Shown here one piece after another: positions 33,995 through 43,722 of a DNA stretch of 64,000 nt. The notes beneath the pieces are model-generated. The model was not told the origin of the DNA, made no database searches, and saw only the letters and a program-made list of their open reading frames with translations. The position numbers and the translations under genes were made by a program. The stretch spans positions 13,666,443-13,730,442 of the forward strand of contig OY829538.1 in NCBI GenBank assembly GCA_963691705.1. Reading direction: 5' to 3'. This DNA is from Viola odorata (Eukaryota; Streptophyta; Magnoliopsida; Malpighiales; Violaceae). Position 1 is the first letter of the stretch; every line of letters begins with the position of its first letter.

Positions 33995-35877
33995 TCACTC
34001 CTCTTCGGAGGAGAGGAAACCCTCTTGGCTCTCATCAATCTCTTTCATCCTCGCGGAGGCGTACCTGGCGACCTCAGCAGGATCAGCGGCCCTACTGCGG
34101 TGCTGATCTGTCACCCCGGCGATAAAGGCCTGTTCAGTCTTCGTCTTCCACCATGCCACTTTCTTGAAAGCTTTCGACAGGTCGGCATCGCGGGATGATA
34201 CCTCCTCAAGAAGGAATGAGTTCTTCTTTCTCTCAGCCACCAGCTCAGCCTCCAAAGCTTCGACCTGGGCTTTTCCTTTGGATTTTTCCCAGGGCACGGA
34301 ACCCGTCAGTCCTAAATTTTGACAGATTGTGTCGGTGAGAAGGGGCCCCTTGAGGCCCGTCACGGGAAAGATCAGCAACAAAGGAAGGGGCGGAGATACC
34401 GCCAGAGCCCCCAACGTCTCGAATTGAAGTAATGAACAACGGACAAGGGGACTTGGGAGGAGAGTGAGAAGGGCCAGGACCCCTAGGGATGGAGGTATGC
34501 ACATCAGGAATGCAGCGGCCAATGGGCGAGTGTGGAGGCTCCACGACAGGAGTGGAATCTGCAGCGGATGGTGGTATCATCGCGGCAGCAGAGGTCTTGT
34601 TGGGAGCGACCAATCCCAGAGGCGAGGAAGCGCCACCCAGCGAAGTCGCGCTCTCCTTTGTCGCGTCAGGAGAAACGGTAGTCTAGGAAGCGACGACATT
34701 TACAGTGCTGACAGGAGGAGGTTGAGTTGCCACGCTCGCCACTTGAGCTTCGCTTGCTTCCCTTAGCTTCTTCCGCTGAGCTGAGGAAGCCGGGCAGAGG
34801 CTCAACTCTATGTCCATGTCCTCCATGTCCTCAACTCCGTAGGAGAAAATCTTTGTCTCAGTCACTGGCAAACCAGACCCGGACCTCTTCTTCCGACTGG
34901 GTAACCAGTTCTCCACGAAGCGGGAAGTGTGGAGAGAGGAACCGCTTTCCCTGGAAAGAATTTCGTCTAAAGCTCTTTTCCTTAGGGGCATACGGTGATC
35001 AGCTGGAACCCCAGCAGAAGTAGAGGGAGCAGTTGTTGAAGGGGCGACAACCTTGTTAGGAGCGTCACCCTCAGAGAGCGGACGAGTGATAGTCTCCCCT
35101 GCGAAAAAGTTATGTTAGTAAGCAAGGGGGAAGCAAGGCAGCGGCAAAGCTCAAAAGCTCACCTACGGTGCACTCAGTCAAAGGCCTGTACAAGGCAAAG
35201 TTTTGGATCTGGAAAGAGGACTCCATCTCCAGCAAGGCGTTGGCCTGATCCAACTCTTCCCTAGAAAGAGGTGCTGGCCTCACCCAATCAACTACCTCCA
35301 GGTTGAAGTCAGGACGCCACAAGCGGGAGGGTAATTCGACAATGAAGAAACTGCTCTTCCAGTCTTCAATGCTCTCCTCAAATCCTCGAAATTTCTCCCA
35401 AAAAGGCCTCACTAGAGCGTCATCCCGTCTGGGAATAATATTAATGAAGCTGTTGCGAAAAACCAGAGTCAAGAACTTGTGGAATAAAGCGACAGAGGGA
35501 GCAAGAATATCTTTGAATTCGCAGGCACGAAGGAAGGCGTAGATGCAGCTCCATGAGGGAGGGGTAATCTGCGCAGGGTTAAGCCCGTGCTCGCGCAACA
35601 CACGCTCTAGCGTGTCATGAACTGGGAGGCGGAACCCATATTGAAACATTTTAAAATAAAGAATTCTATGAGTTTTCCAGAGCCGGCTATGAAGCCTCAT
35701 AGTGTCAGAAGGAATAGTGGGGTGATAGCCGCAAGGGAAGGTAATATTATTACTTTCCAGTTCGAGGCGTAAGACAGTAGGGCAAGTAAAGATGCTAGGA
35801 GTATTTTCAAGCTCGGGATATCGAGAAATTGGTCTAAGGGTAGCTAAAGAGCTAGATTGAGATCTCTTGCGAGGCAT
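33995..35877 (-). pseudogene. Second antisense Transposase_28-like gene in element D
   Basis: Exon 1 (35877-35163, MPRKRSQSSS) has LYFKMFQYGFRLPVHD, LNPAQITPPSWSCIYAF, AFLRACEFKD and DWKSSFFIVELPSRLW. It is clearly closer to the gene at 1-1265 than to its neighbour at 30987-33317. A GT-AG intron fits 35099-35162 (64 bp). Exon 2 continues in frame (GETITRPLSEGD ... FVENWLPSRKKRSGSG) to a TAG at 34681-34683. Beyond it, other frames carry the remaining linker and a C-terminal coiled-coil part (VEALEAELVAERKKNSFLLE) ending at 33995, so at least one stop and one or more frameshifts break it. Exon 1 and the splice boundary are intact. Confidence 0.7.
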
Positions 35878-36427
35878 GATAGATAAAGCAGCAAAGGAAA
35901 ATCAAAAGCAAGATTGAGCAGAATACCTTGAAAGAGAGAAGGCTGAAATTAATGGGCGAGTCGTCTGGATGCGAACGAGAATTTCCTCGGAGCGAGCGAA
36001 AGACGAAGAGAGTTCTGGAGTATAAAAGGAGCAAAACGGTATGAAGAAGGAGCATTTTTCCTTTTAAAAGAGACGGTGGAAAAGCTAGACAGAAGGGCAA
36101 CCTATTATAGCAAGACACGTATGAGGCAAACGGGACACGTGGGAAGACCCTGACAGAAACTTAAAGTCAAGCGCTTGCCTCGAATTTCGCAAAAGAAAGG
36201 CCCATTAATTACAAGAAACCCCAGAAAGAGGATCCTATGAAGCGGTAATCGGCTTACCCAGCGGCGGTTATCCCACAAGAGTGATGTTACACCTAAAGCA
36301 AAAAAGAAAAAATGCAAGCGACATTTTATTTCACAACATTTTGTTTATTAAAAAGAAAAGCCAGCCAGCGGCATCTATAATAAGTGCGACATCTTCAGTC
36401 TACGTCCATCCAGTGCACGTCGTAGAC

Positions 36428-36883
36428 TTAATCGTAATCTTCCGGAGATGATGGTGACCCGCTGTTATAGAAAGGAAAGGGCTCGCCAATCTCAAAAGGC
36501 CTTTTACCAAGCCTAGTCGCGGAACCTGTCGTAGGGGCAGTATCTTCCTTTGAAGCGGCATGGGAGTTTTCCTCCAGGGTCGAGGTAACCAATCCTGTGG
36601 TGGCATCTTGCATAGAAGTCCCACCCTTGGGAAAAGGACAAGGGACGGATGGTGACACTTCATCCTTTTGCCGCAGCGAAAGGTAGTGAGGTTCAAAGCC
36701 GGCATAGAAGGATTCGAAAGATTGTTTCTTTATTTTCTTCAATCTCTTGCGACCCCGGCACTTCACGGAATGTCTGGCAGGCCTCCAGGGGGGTGTGAGT
36801 GGAGGATTGTCGGAGTCGGGAGAAGTCGGAGGGGTCGGAGGAGAATCGCGAGCGGCAGTATGCAAAAAATGGGAGTCAGCCAT
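36428..36883 (-). CDS. Antisense small proline/acidic protein (MAD family), element D
   Basis: About 151 residues from ATG 36883 (MADSHFLHTAARDSPPTPPT). It shares with 1764-2186 the start MAD, the block PPTPPTSPDSDNPP, PPWRP and a basic run (RKRLKKIKK); the C-terminus is again acidic (SPSSPEDYD). The frame is open. The protein is unrecognised and probably disordered. It lies between the Transposase_28-like and MDEL-family genes, as in element A. Confidence 0.55.
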   Translation of the reverse strand: MADSHFLHTAARDSPPTPPTSPDSDNPPLTPPWRPARHSVKCRGRKRLKKIKKQSFESFYAGFEPHYLSLRQKDEVSPSVPCPFPKGGTSMQDATTGLVTSTLEENSHAASKEDTAPTTGSATRLGKRPFEIGEPFPFYNSGSPSSPEDYD

Positions 36884-36950
36884 GGAAATGTCCGTAAGAG
36901 TGAGAAGCAAGAAGGAAAAAAATGAACAAAAAAGGAAAGAAAGAGCCCCC

Positions 36951-36957
36951 TTATATA
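36951..36957 (-). promoter_or_regulatory. TATA box of the element D MAD-family gene
   Basis: The minus strand reads CTATATAA in the context ggctatataaggg, about 68 bp upstream of ATG 36883. It is nearly identical to the box at 2259-2266. Confidence 0.5.
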
Positions 36958-37420
36958 GCCAAGAGGAGGAAGCGTGTCTGCCTCCCCACGTATTATCGAG
37001 GACATTTAATGCTATCAGGGGTAGCGTCTGTTGGGAGGAAAGATCTGACTCCGTAACTGTTAAAAATCTGCACCAACCAGGAGGCACCGAAACCGTCGCC
37101 CAATCCGTTAGCGAAATATATTCTGAACGGATGTGGCGTGAAAGAATCATCATTATGAGCCAGGTAGGCAAATAAAGTTACGGGATCCCAAGGGACACAA
37201 AGCTCACAATAAGTGGGAACAAAAATTGTTTTCTAAGAAATATGATATGAGAAAGAAGAAAAACATTGATAGCGCGGCAAGTGAACAAGGGAAAGCATGT
37301 TTATTTATTTAGTTAAAGGGCTCAGCGGCCCGAGATTACAAAAAGGCCTAACGGCCCGGAGTTACAAAAGTGGCCCAAGAGGAGCACAGAAAGACACGCC
37401 AAGAGGATCCCCATCGCTGG

Positions 37421-37807
37421 TCAGGCATTCGACCCAGCGTCATCATCTTCCCATTCCAGGAAAGGAATTTCCCTCAGGGCATCCGCAAGAGCCCTCAGTT
37501 CAGAAGAATAGGCCCTCATGCTCTTCAGGCAGCATCCCAGCAAATCCTTCCTATGCTGTAGCGTTGACATCAGCAGCTGAATCTGAGAAACAACCACTGA
37601 CAGCTTTACTGCTTTCTCCACGGGACTGAAATCCTCCAGGGTAACAGCAGCCTGTCTAGCTTGCAGGGGAGTCAGCATCCCCTGGAGCTCCAGCATATCC
37701 TCCGAGGTCTTAATGCTCAATGAACCCAGGAAATCAGTATCTGCCTGAGTTAGGTTCCTCAGGGCATGGGTTTTGGAGACCAGGAAGTTTTTGGTGACTT
37801 CGTCCAT
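37421..37807 (-). CDS. Antisense small helical protein (MDEL family), element D
   Basis: A 128-residue open frame starting MDEVTKNFLVSKTHALRN. It aligns along its whole length with the protein at 2680-3063: TSEDMLELQGMLTPLQARQ, STLQHRKDLLGCCLKSMRA, LREIPFLEWEDDDAGSNA. The gene is intact and unrecognised. It is the outermost antisense gene of the cassette, as in element A. Confidence 0.6.
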   Translation of the reverse strand: MDEVTKNFLVSKTHALRNLTQADTDFLGSLSIKTSEDMLELQGMLTPLQARQAAVTLEDFSPVEKAVKLSVVVSQIQLLMSTLQHRKDLLGCCLKSMRAYSSELRALADALREIPFLEWEDDDAGSNA

Positions 37808-37886
37808 AAGGAGAAGAGAGATGAAGAAATTCGAAGAGAGAGGTGAAAAAGTTGTGAGAGTTATGAAGCAAGTGCAAAATGAAAGG

Positions 37887-37897
37887 CCTATTTATAG
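37887..37897 (-). promoter_or_regulatory. TATA box of the element D MDEL-family gene
   Basis: The minus strand reads CTATAAATAGG about 80 bp upstream of ATG 37807. Confidence 0.5.
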
Positions 37898-38066
37898 ACT
37901 TCAGAAAAAGGCATTTCGAAGATATACCTTTATCGATCGTCGAGCCCACATTGGGGAAGAAACCTCTGAAGGGGCAGGACCGGAGACGCTGTGATAGCCC
38001 TTGGTAAACTTTCTTCTTCTTTCCTGCGTATCCTAGATTCTGCTTTCTTCTTCCCTTTCTTTTCTC

Positions 38067-40524
38067 ATGGTTTCACCCGTTGCTTCTCCCGCCTTTCTGG
38101 ACAGACCCCTATCCGCGGTCGAGGCCAAAATTGTTGCCACAGTATCAGCGATAACCACTCGAATTGATTTGGATGCCGTGTTGATTTCCTGCGGTGGGAT
38201 TCTGGAAGATAAATACACGGCTATGGTTGCTGGGCTGGATGTTAGGCTGAATACCGATTTTACTGGGAACGACCGGGTGCTTTATACGAAGATGTTTAAG
38301 TACGGATTTCACCTTCCGCTACACTCACTGCTTCGCGATATGTTGATTGAGTTTGATCTGAACCCGGCGCAGATTCCTCCGAATTCTTGGGCCGGTATCT
38401 ACGCATTCATCCGGGTGTGTCACTAACGGTATTGCGCAGCCTAGCCTTCGGCTCTTAAGGCATTTCTTCTAGTTGGGCATCCGAAAAGGTTGGGTTTCTA
38501 TTCATCCTCGAAAGTCTGATCCTTCAGTTAAGTCTCTTACTATGCATTTCCAGAAGTTTGACTCATCGATCAAGAACTGGGTGAATCACTTCTTCGTTCT
38601 TGAGATGCCTATACGTGCCTAGAGGTCTGGTTTCAATCGGCACATTACTGATGCCCGATGGGCCAAACCTCAGCAGAATAAACTAATGCTTGAGGAGGTG
38701 GCGGCTATCGGCAAGCTCCTAGGTGCTGTGAGGAAGTCGTTCAATACGCGGCTATATGCCATTTGGGAACCGATAGATCAGTGTCGTATTGGTAAGTTCT
38801 TCCTCTTTGTGATTTCTTTAGCTTCTTTGCTAGACCGATGGTGTTGTGTCATTTGTTGTAACGGGATGGCCTTGATTATTTCTGCAGATAAGAAGGACAA
38901 CGAGGAGGACGATAGGGAGACCTCGCTGGGCCAAAGCGAAGGGGGGCCATCGCCTTCGGTGGAGCAGGAAGAGAGCCCTGAAGTTTCTCTTCAGAGGTGA
39001 AAGAAAGCTGCTGTGGAGGCCTCTTCTTGTCAGATGGGGGAGTCTGCATCTACCAAGAAATCTAGGTCTCTCCGAAAGGGGGTGGTTGCCACTGTCCCCA
39101 GGTTTCGGTTACTCCTTCTTTGCTGAGATTGGCCGAGGATACCGGTCATGACGTATTTGATCGGTCGGTGGAGTTTACCGGTGAGAGGGTGCAGGTGGCA
39201 GAGGATACTGGGCCGCCACTGTCGGGCTTTACAACAATTTCTGCTACTCCCCTTAGATTCTGTCCTTATGAGCCATCAGTGACCCGGTCGCCTCTGAAGC
39301 CTTCTGCTCATAAGTCCTCCTTTGTTGTAGCCGACAGGCTTGCCCGTTTGCTTGAGAAGAAATGAAAAAGGAAGGAAAGAAGTTTGTCGCCTACTGTCGC
39401 GGAGGTGTTCGGGATGTCTACCGAAGGGGGAGGGGAACTTAATCCCATCGTTGTTAGTGCAGACGATGGCCAGATCTCAAACATTCTTGTCAATACGGCT
39501 GGAGGGCACTCCTTTTGATGCTTCGTCCATTTAACGTTTTCCTGGTAATGGGTCTGGCTCCCACTGGCCTTCTCCGAATGCTTGTTTATTGGGTGTTGGC
39601 GACGGTACTTACTCCCTTGATGCCTCTGCTTCGGCACCCTTGCGGGTTCATTTCACGCTTGCCCCACCTCTCATCGAGATTGTCCTCCCGGATGAGTATC
39701 TGCAGGGCGCAAAGTCGTTGGATACGAACGTTCATCTTTCTTCTCTGGGACCCGGTGGCCCCGTCACTCATACTTTGGATCTGAGAGATCTGGCGCAGCA
39801 AGGTCTACCGGCGTTGGGAGTGGCTGATCCCTGTGCTAAAGATCTTCCTCTATCGGTCTTTTTTGGGGAGATGGTCGGCCTGGATTATGAGAGGGGGCAG
39901 TTTCGCGAAATGTGTCTAGGGCTTCAGCATGCCGAAGCCCAGGCCAGTATATTTTCTGCTTTCTGCCAGCTCCATTTTTTGGCGGAGAATTCGTCCGAGA
40001 GGATTTGGTCATTGATGGGCGATCTTGGGAAAGAGAGAGCAGAGCATGCAAATACTCGAGCCGCTAGTGAGCGTATTGAAGCGGACCTTGGAATCCTTCG
40101 TATAAACGTGAATGGTGCTAAAATGAAAGTTGCCGAGCTCTCAGGTGTTTATGAGGAGTTGGTTGATGTGAAGAGAGAGAGAGATGCCGAAAAGGGCCAT
40201 CTAGAGGACCTTGTCCGAGAGAATGAGAGTCTTCAACGGGAGTTGGCTTCGTAAAGAGAGCGACCCGAAAGGCTTCAATCGAAGCTGAATGTTGTTCCCC
40301 AGAAGATGGTTGCGCTATGGGATGAAGTTGTTGATGCCATGCTGACTGCTTTCTCTGACTAATATGATGGTCCTGATTTCGAGTTAACAAAGGTGTCCGA
40401 GCACGCCGATAGCCTCATCGCCGAGATAGATGTTGGCAAGTCCGACACGACTGGTGGGTCCGATCAGCCTCCATTGCCCGAAGGGAGTTCTCCCTCTCAG
40501 CCTCCGCCGCCTTCTGACCCTTAG
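38067..40524 (+). pseudogene. Transposase_28-like pseudogene of element E
   Basis: It starts MVSPVASPAFLDRPL. The domain is recognisable in LYTKMFKYGFHLPLHS and LNPAQIPPNSWAGIYAF, then breaks at TAA 38424-38426. A shifted frame continues with stops to a canonical intron, 38792-38887 (GTAAGT ... TTCTGCAG), at the same place as in the other copies. Exon 2 (DKKDNEEDDRETSLGQ) meets TGA 38998 and further frameshifts. From about 39560 to TAG 40522 one frame encodes the C-terminal part with LPDEYLQGAKSL and a coiled coil (GDLGKERAEHANTRAASERI), interrupted by two stops. The order domain, intron, acidic linker, coiled coil matches the copies in A and D. Confidence 0.7.
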
Positions 40525-40818
40525 TTTTTCTCTTTCTCCTTCGTGCTTTCATGTTAGACTGGACACCGTTTGAATTTCCTCCATTTTTGTAATAATAAAT
40601 TTCTGACTCTCTTTACTTTCTTTCCTGCCTTGACGTGGAAATGTTTGTGGGATTTTGCTATGTTTGAGTTGATTGCTTTGTTTGATCAAAACCTGTCGCG
40701 GCTTGCTGTGTCCGAGTGTTCAGTGACCGTTTGAAGGTTTTCGTTCATCCCTGAAGGCTATCTTTATGACCGTTGTTGTTTTCTATTTGATTGGTTTCTC
40801 GAGGTGGTGTCTATGTGT

Positions 40819-40827
40819 CTATAAATG
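40819..40827 (+). promoter_or_regulatory. TATA box of the first element E MDEL-family gene
   Basis: CTATAAATG lies about 90 bp upstream of ATG 40915. Confidence 0.5.
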
Positions 40828-40914
40828 GGTATTTTCTTCTTATTTTTTATTTTTTCACTTGCCTCCCACTCTCTTTAGTTCTCCTTACTCCTCCTCCATC
40901 CATTTTTCTTGACC

Positions 40915-41307
40915 ATGGATGAACTGACCAGAAATTATCTGGCGTCTAATGCTGGCTATGTTAAGAGCCATGTGGTGGAGGATATCTCTATAGTGCGGCG
41001 CATGTTGGCCTGCATCTCCGAAGATATTGACCTGCTGGAAACTACGCTCGATCCATTGGCGAGCCTTCGGGATAATGCGAGGGAAGGAGATGACAATGCT
41101 CTTACGGTGGTTTCCCGGGCTGCGGTGTCGGCGTCTCATGTTTAGGCCACTATTATCGCTTTAAAAGACCGAAGGGCTATGCTGCAGTGCTGCCTGGTTG
41201 GAATGAGGGATTCGTCTTCCGAGCTGACTTCGGCTACCAATGCTATCCGGGAGATTCCTCCTTCGCCTCCCTGTGATGACGAAGATGGCGATGGCTTTCT
41301 TGACTAG
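40915..41307 (+). pseudogene. MDEL-family gene of element E with one nonsense codon
   Basis: The gene starts MDELTRNYLASNAGYVKSH at ATG 40915 (context gaccATGg) and ends at TAG 41305. One in-frame TAG at 41143-41145 divides it; a CAG codon there would restore the frame. The halves contain ISEDIDLLETTLDPL and MLQCCLVGMRDSSSELTSAT, matching the family pattern, and the end is acidic (CDDEDGDGFLD). Confidence 0.6.
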
Positions 41308-41694
41308 GTGTTGTTTTCTTCGTGCTTTGTTTCTTTGTTTATAGATGTCGTATGGCTTTGTAATAAAGAAGAGTGTTCGTTTGGAATTTTGGGATAGTGT
41401 TTGTGCTGTTGCCGTTAGACCCACCGTCGTACTTGTATTGCTTCTTTAATTGTCGTTAGCTATGTTGTTGTTCCGATGGCTCTTCTTGCCCATGTGAGAA
41501 TTTTTTCGGTAGTGAATAACTTTCTTCAATACTTTGCTTAGCCTGCGATGGTTTTCTGTGTTTGGCAGCCTTTCAATAAATGCGGGTTGCTTTTCACGCC
41601 GTTCGCGTCTTTTCAGGGAGGGGTTGCGTATTCCCTTGGTGCCTTTGCGTCTTTTCAGGTGACTTTGTAACCGTGCCATTAATTATCAGGCCCT

Positions 41695-41702
41695 CTATAA
41701 AT
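41695..41702 (+). promoter_or_regulatory. TATA box of the second element E MDEL-family gene
   Basis: CTATAAAT lies about 75 bp upstream of the degraded start codon at 41777. Confidence 0.45.
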
Positions 41703-41776
41703 TGATTACGACTTGGCAGTCAGAACCAACCTTTTGCCCTTCTCTTCCTCCTACTCTTTGCTTGTTTCTGCCTATC

Positions 41777-42145
41777 ATTGATGAGCAGACCTTAGGAGAG
41801 TTCCTGCTTTTCATCTCCAAGGTGAAGAAGAATTCCCTCCACGATGCTCTTGTGATCTATGAGATTATCCATACTATTGAGGAGGAGATCAGTGGTTTGG
41901 AGGAGATTGCGAATCCACTGCTTGCCAAAAAGGGGTTGGCCCTGCCGGAGGATTTCAAGGCTTTGGAGGTGATATCTACGGTCGGCACCGCTCTTCTCCA
42001 CGTGGAGGTCTCCCTCAGCATGCTTCGGAACAAGAAGATCTTTCTTGAAAGCTGTCTGCGAGCCTTTTCGCCTATCCCAGATGGGCTCGGGGATGTTTCT
42101 CGCACTCTGATGGACATTCCTCTTCTCCCGAATGGTGATGAATAG
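41777..42145 (+). pseudogene. Second MDEL-family gene of element E, start codon lost
   Basis: The reading frame IDEQTLGEFLLFISKVKK to LPNGDE is open for 122 codons, but the expected ATG (as in MDE...) is ATT at 41777-41779. Family features are visible: EEEISGLEEIANPLL, SLSMLRNKKIFLESCLRAF and an acidic C-terminus after DIPLLPNGDE. An in-frame ATG at 41702 lies almost on the TATA box and is unlikely to be used. Confidence 0.55.
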
Positions 42146-42238
42146 GCGGCAGTTGCTTTCTTATTTTTGTAGATGCCGTATGGCTCCCCTATGAATAAAA
42201 TTTCTCTCTATTTTAGATTTTGCAATTTTTTCCGTGTA

Positions 42239-42785
42239 TTAACGAGTATTATCAGGCCATTGGAGACCCAATGGAATACCGTCAGCTGACAAAACAGCTC
42301 TCTCTATCCGTCTGTTTGTGAAAACAGGGATGGGATTTTGTGTACAGGTCTATGTTAACGCGTATCGTGGTCGATAGACCCAACGGAATACGGTTAGCTG
42401 ACAACGCAAGCTCTCTCCATTCGCCCGTTTTCATTAAAACGGAGATGGGATGCCAAGTCGCCCGTTTGAACAAACGGTGAAGGCTTTTTGAAACTTTAAC
42501 GCGTATCGTGGTCGATAGACCCAGCGGAATACGGCCAGCTGACAACGCAAGCTCTCTCCATTCGCCCGTTTTCCTTAAAATAGAGTTGGGATGCCAAGTC
42601 GCCCGTTTGAACAAACGGTGAAGGCTTTTTGAAACTTAAGGCGTATCATTAGGCCATTGTAGACCCAACGGAATACCGTCAGCTGACAACGCAAGCTCTC
42701 TCCATTCATCCGTTTTCACCAAAATGGAGATGGGATGCCAAGTCGCCCGTTTGAACAAACGGTGAAGGCTTTTTGAGACACGATG
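42239..42785 (+). repeat. Tandem array with a 143-bp period in element E
   Basis: Four units each carry the words gatagacccaacggaatac, AGCTGACAACGCAAGCTCTC, GGGATGCCAAGTCGCCCG and GGTGAAGGCTTTTTGA. The phrase CGTATCGTGGTCGATAGACC is at 42360 and 42503 (143 bp apart); a variant starts near 42642, and the first unit (about 42239) is shortened. Within units, CCGTTTGAACAAACGG is a perfect inverted repeat. A minus-strand ORF across the array is a repeat artefact. Confidence 0.85.
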
Positions 42786-42867
42786 CTCCTTTTATAATGC
42801 GTTATTGACGCTAGCATTTTTTAACGTGGTTCGACACTTAAAAGCCTACGTCCACGGTGCTGTTTAT

Positions 42868-43722
42868 TTATGCAGAGTTTATGAGCAATACATCCGTTCT
42901 TGGGTGATATAGCTCTAAGTGGGCTATATTCCAAGAGTTAGGTAAAAGCGTACCGTTAAGCTTTTCTAGCTGATAGGCACCTTTGCCGATGATGCGGACA
43001 ACTCGAAAGGGCCCATCCCAGTTGGGGCAGAGCTTTTTTATTTTTGGCCCGGTGGCTTCTTTGCTGCGCAGTACCAGGTCGTTTGCTTTTAGTAGCCGTT
43101 CCTTAACCCGCCGGTTGTGATATTTGGCCATTTTCCTCTTATAGAGTAGTGTTTTTAGCAAAGCTTGCTCTTGCAGTTCTGGCAGTAGGTCGAGCTGTTC
43201 CCTTAGCTTGTCTTCGTTCTGCTCCGTATTGAAGTAGTCAATGCGTAAGCTGAGGACCCCGATCTCTACCAGAGTCACGGCCTCAGTACCGTAAGTTAGG
43301 GCGAAGGGGGTTTCTCCCGTGCTAGCCTTAATTGTCATTCGGTAGGCCCACATGACATATGGTAACTCATCTGCCCACTTTGTGCGTACTCCTTCCAAGT
43401 TTCTTTTGATTCCGCCCAAGATAGTCCTGTTGGTGACTTCCGTTTGACCATTAGTCTGTGGATGAGCGACGGAGGAGAACCTTTGTTCAATCCCGAATTC
43501 CTCGCATCGATTTTTGAAATAACTGCTAGTGAACTGTGTGCCGTTATCGCTGATCAGAACTCTCGGGATCCCGAAGCGTAGAATTACTTAGTTTTTGAAG
43601 AATTCCCACATTTTCTCCGCTGTGATTTCTGGGATGGCCTCCGCTTCTGACCATTTAGTGAAGTAGTCTACCGCTAGAATGACGAACTTTAACTGCGGAT
43701 GGGCTATCGGGAACGGTCCCAC
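42868..43722 (-). pseudogene. Integrase remnant of element E (Tat type)
   Basis: It starts abruptly at GPFP (about 43720), so the zinc finger and the first catalytic Asp are missing. AVDYFTKWSEAEA, a TAA near 43589 (FFKN-stop-VILRFG), ISDNGTQF and NGQTEVTN follow. The C-terminal domain NRRVKERLLKANDLVL ends LPNSWNIAHLELYHPR and beyond, stopping at 42868. Sequence similarity to B and D shows that it is the same family but a different copy. Confidence 0.85.

Larger units (their letters stand above)
22956..38015 (+). mobile_element. Element D: Tat-lineage Ty3/gypsy element with antisense genes
   Basis: After the split 5' LTR (9636-9856 and 22956-23267) come PBS, gag, protease, RT, dual RNase H and integrase to 29237, then tandem repeats (29234-30870) and minus-strand genes (30987-37807). 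The gaps 33318-33994, 35878-36427 and 36884-37420 carry untranslated sequence and promoters of the antisense genes; no other gene is seen. The 3' LTR is missing: the sequence CCTTGGTAAAC, which in element A stands about 30 bp before the LTR, is at about 38003 and is followed directly by element E. Two Transposase_28-like genes in one 3' region may reflect duplication or fusion of two elements around 33.7-34.0 kb. Confidence 0.8.
38016..43722 (-). mobile_element. Element E: truncated Tat-lineage element, tail to tail with D
   Basis: The minus-strand integrase remnant (42868-43722) sets the orientation. Downstream of it (leftward) lie a 143-bp tandem array and three plus-strand genes, which are antisense to E, mirroring D. 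Neither a 3' LTR on the left nor gag, RT or a 5' LTR on the right is present. The gaps 40525-40914, 41308-41776 and 42146-42238 hold untranslated and promoter sequence only. Confidence 0.65.

Noticed and set aside
42282..42614. Minus-strand 110-codon ORF
   Set aside because: It spans the 143-bp tandem array and repeats FKRATWHP twice; repeat artefact.
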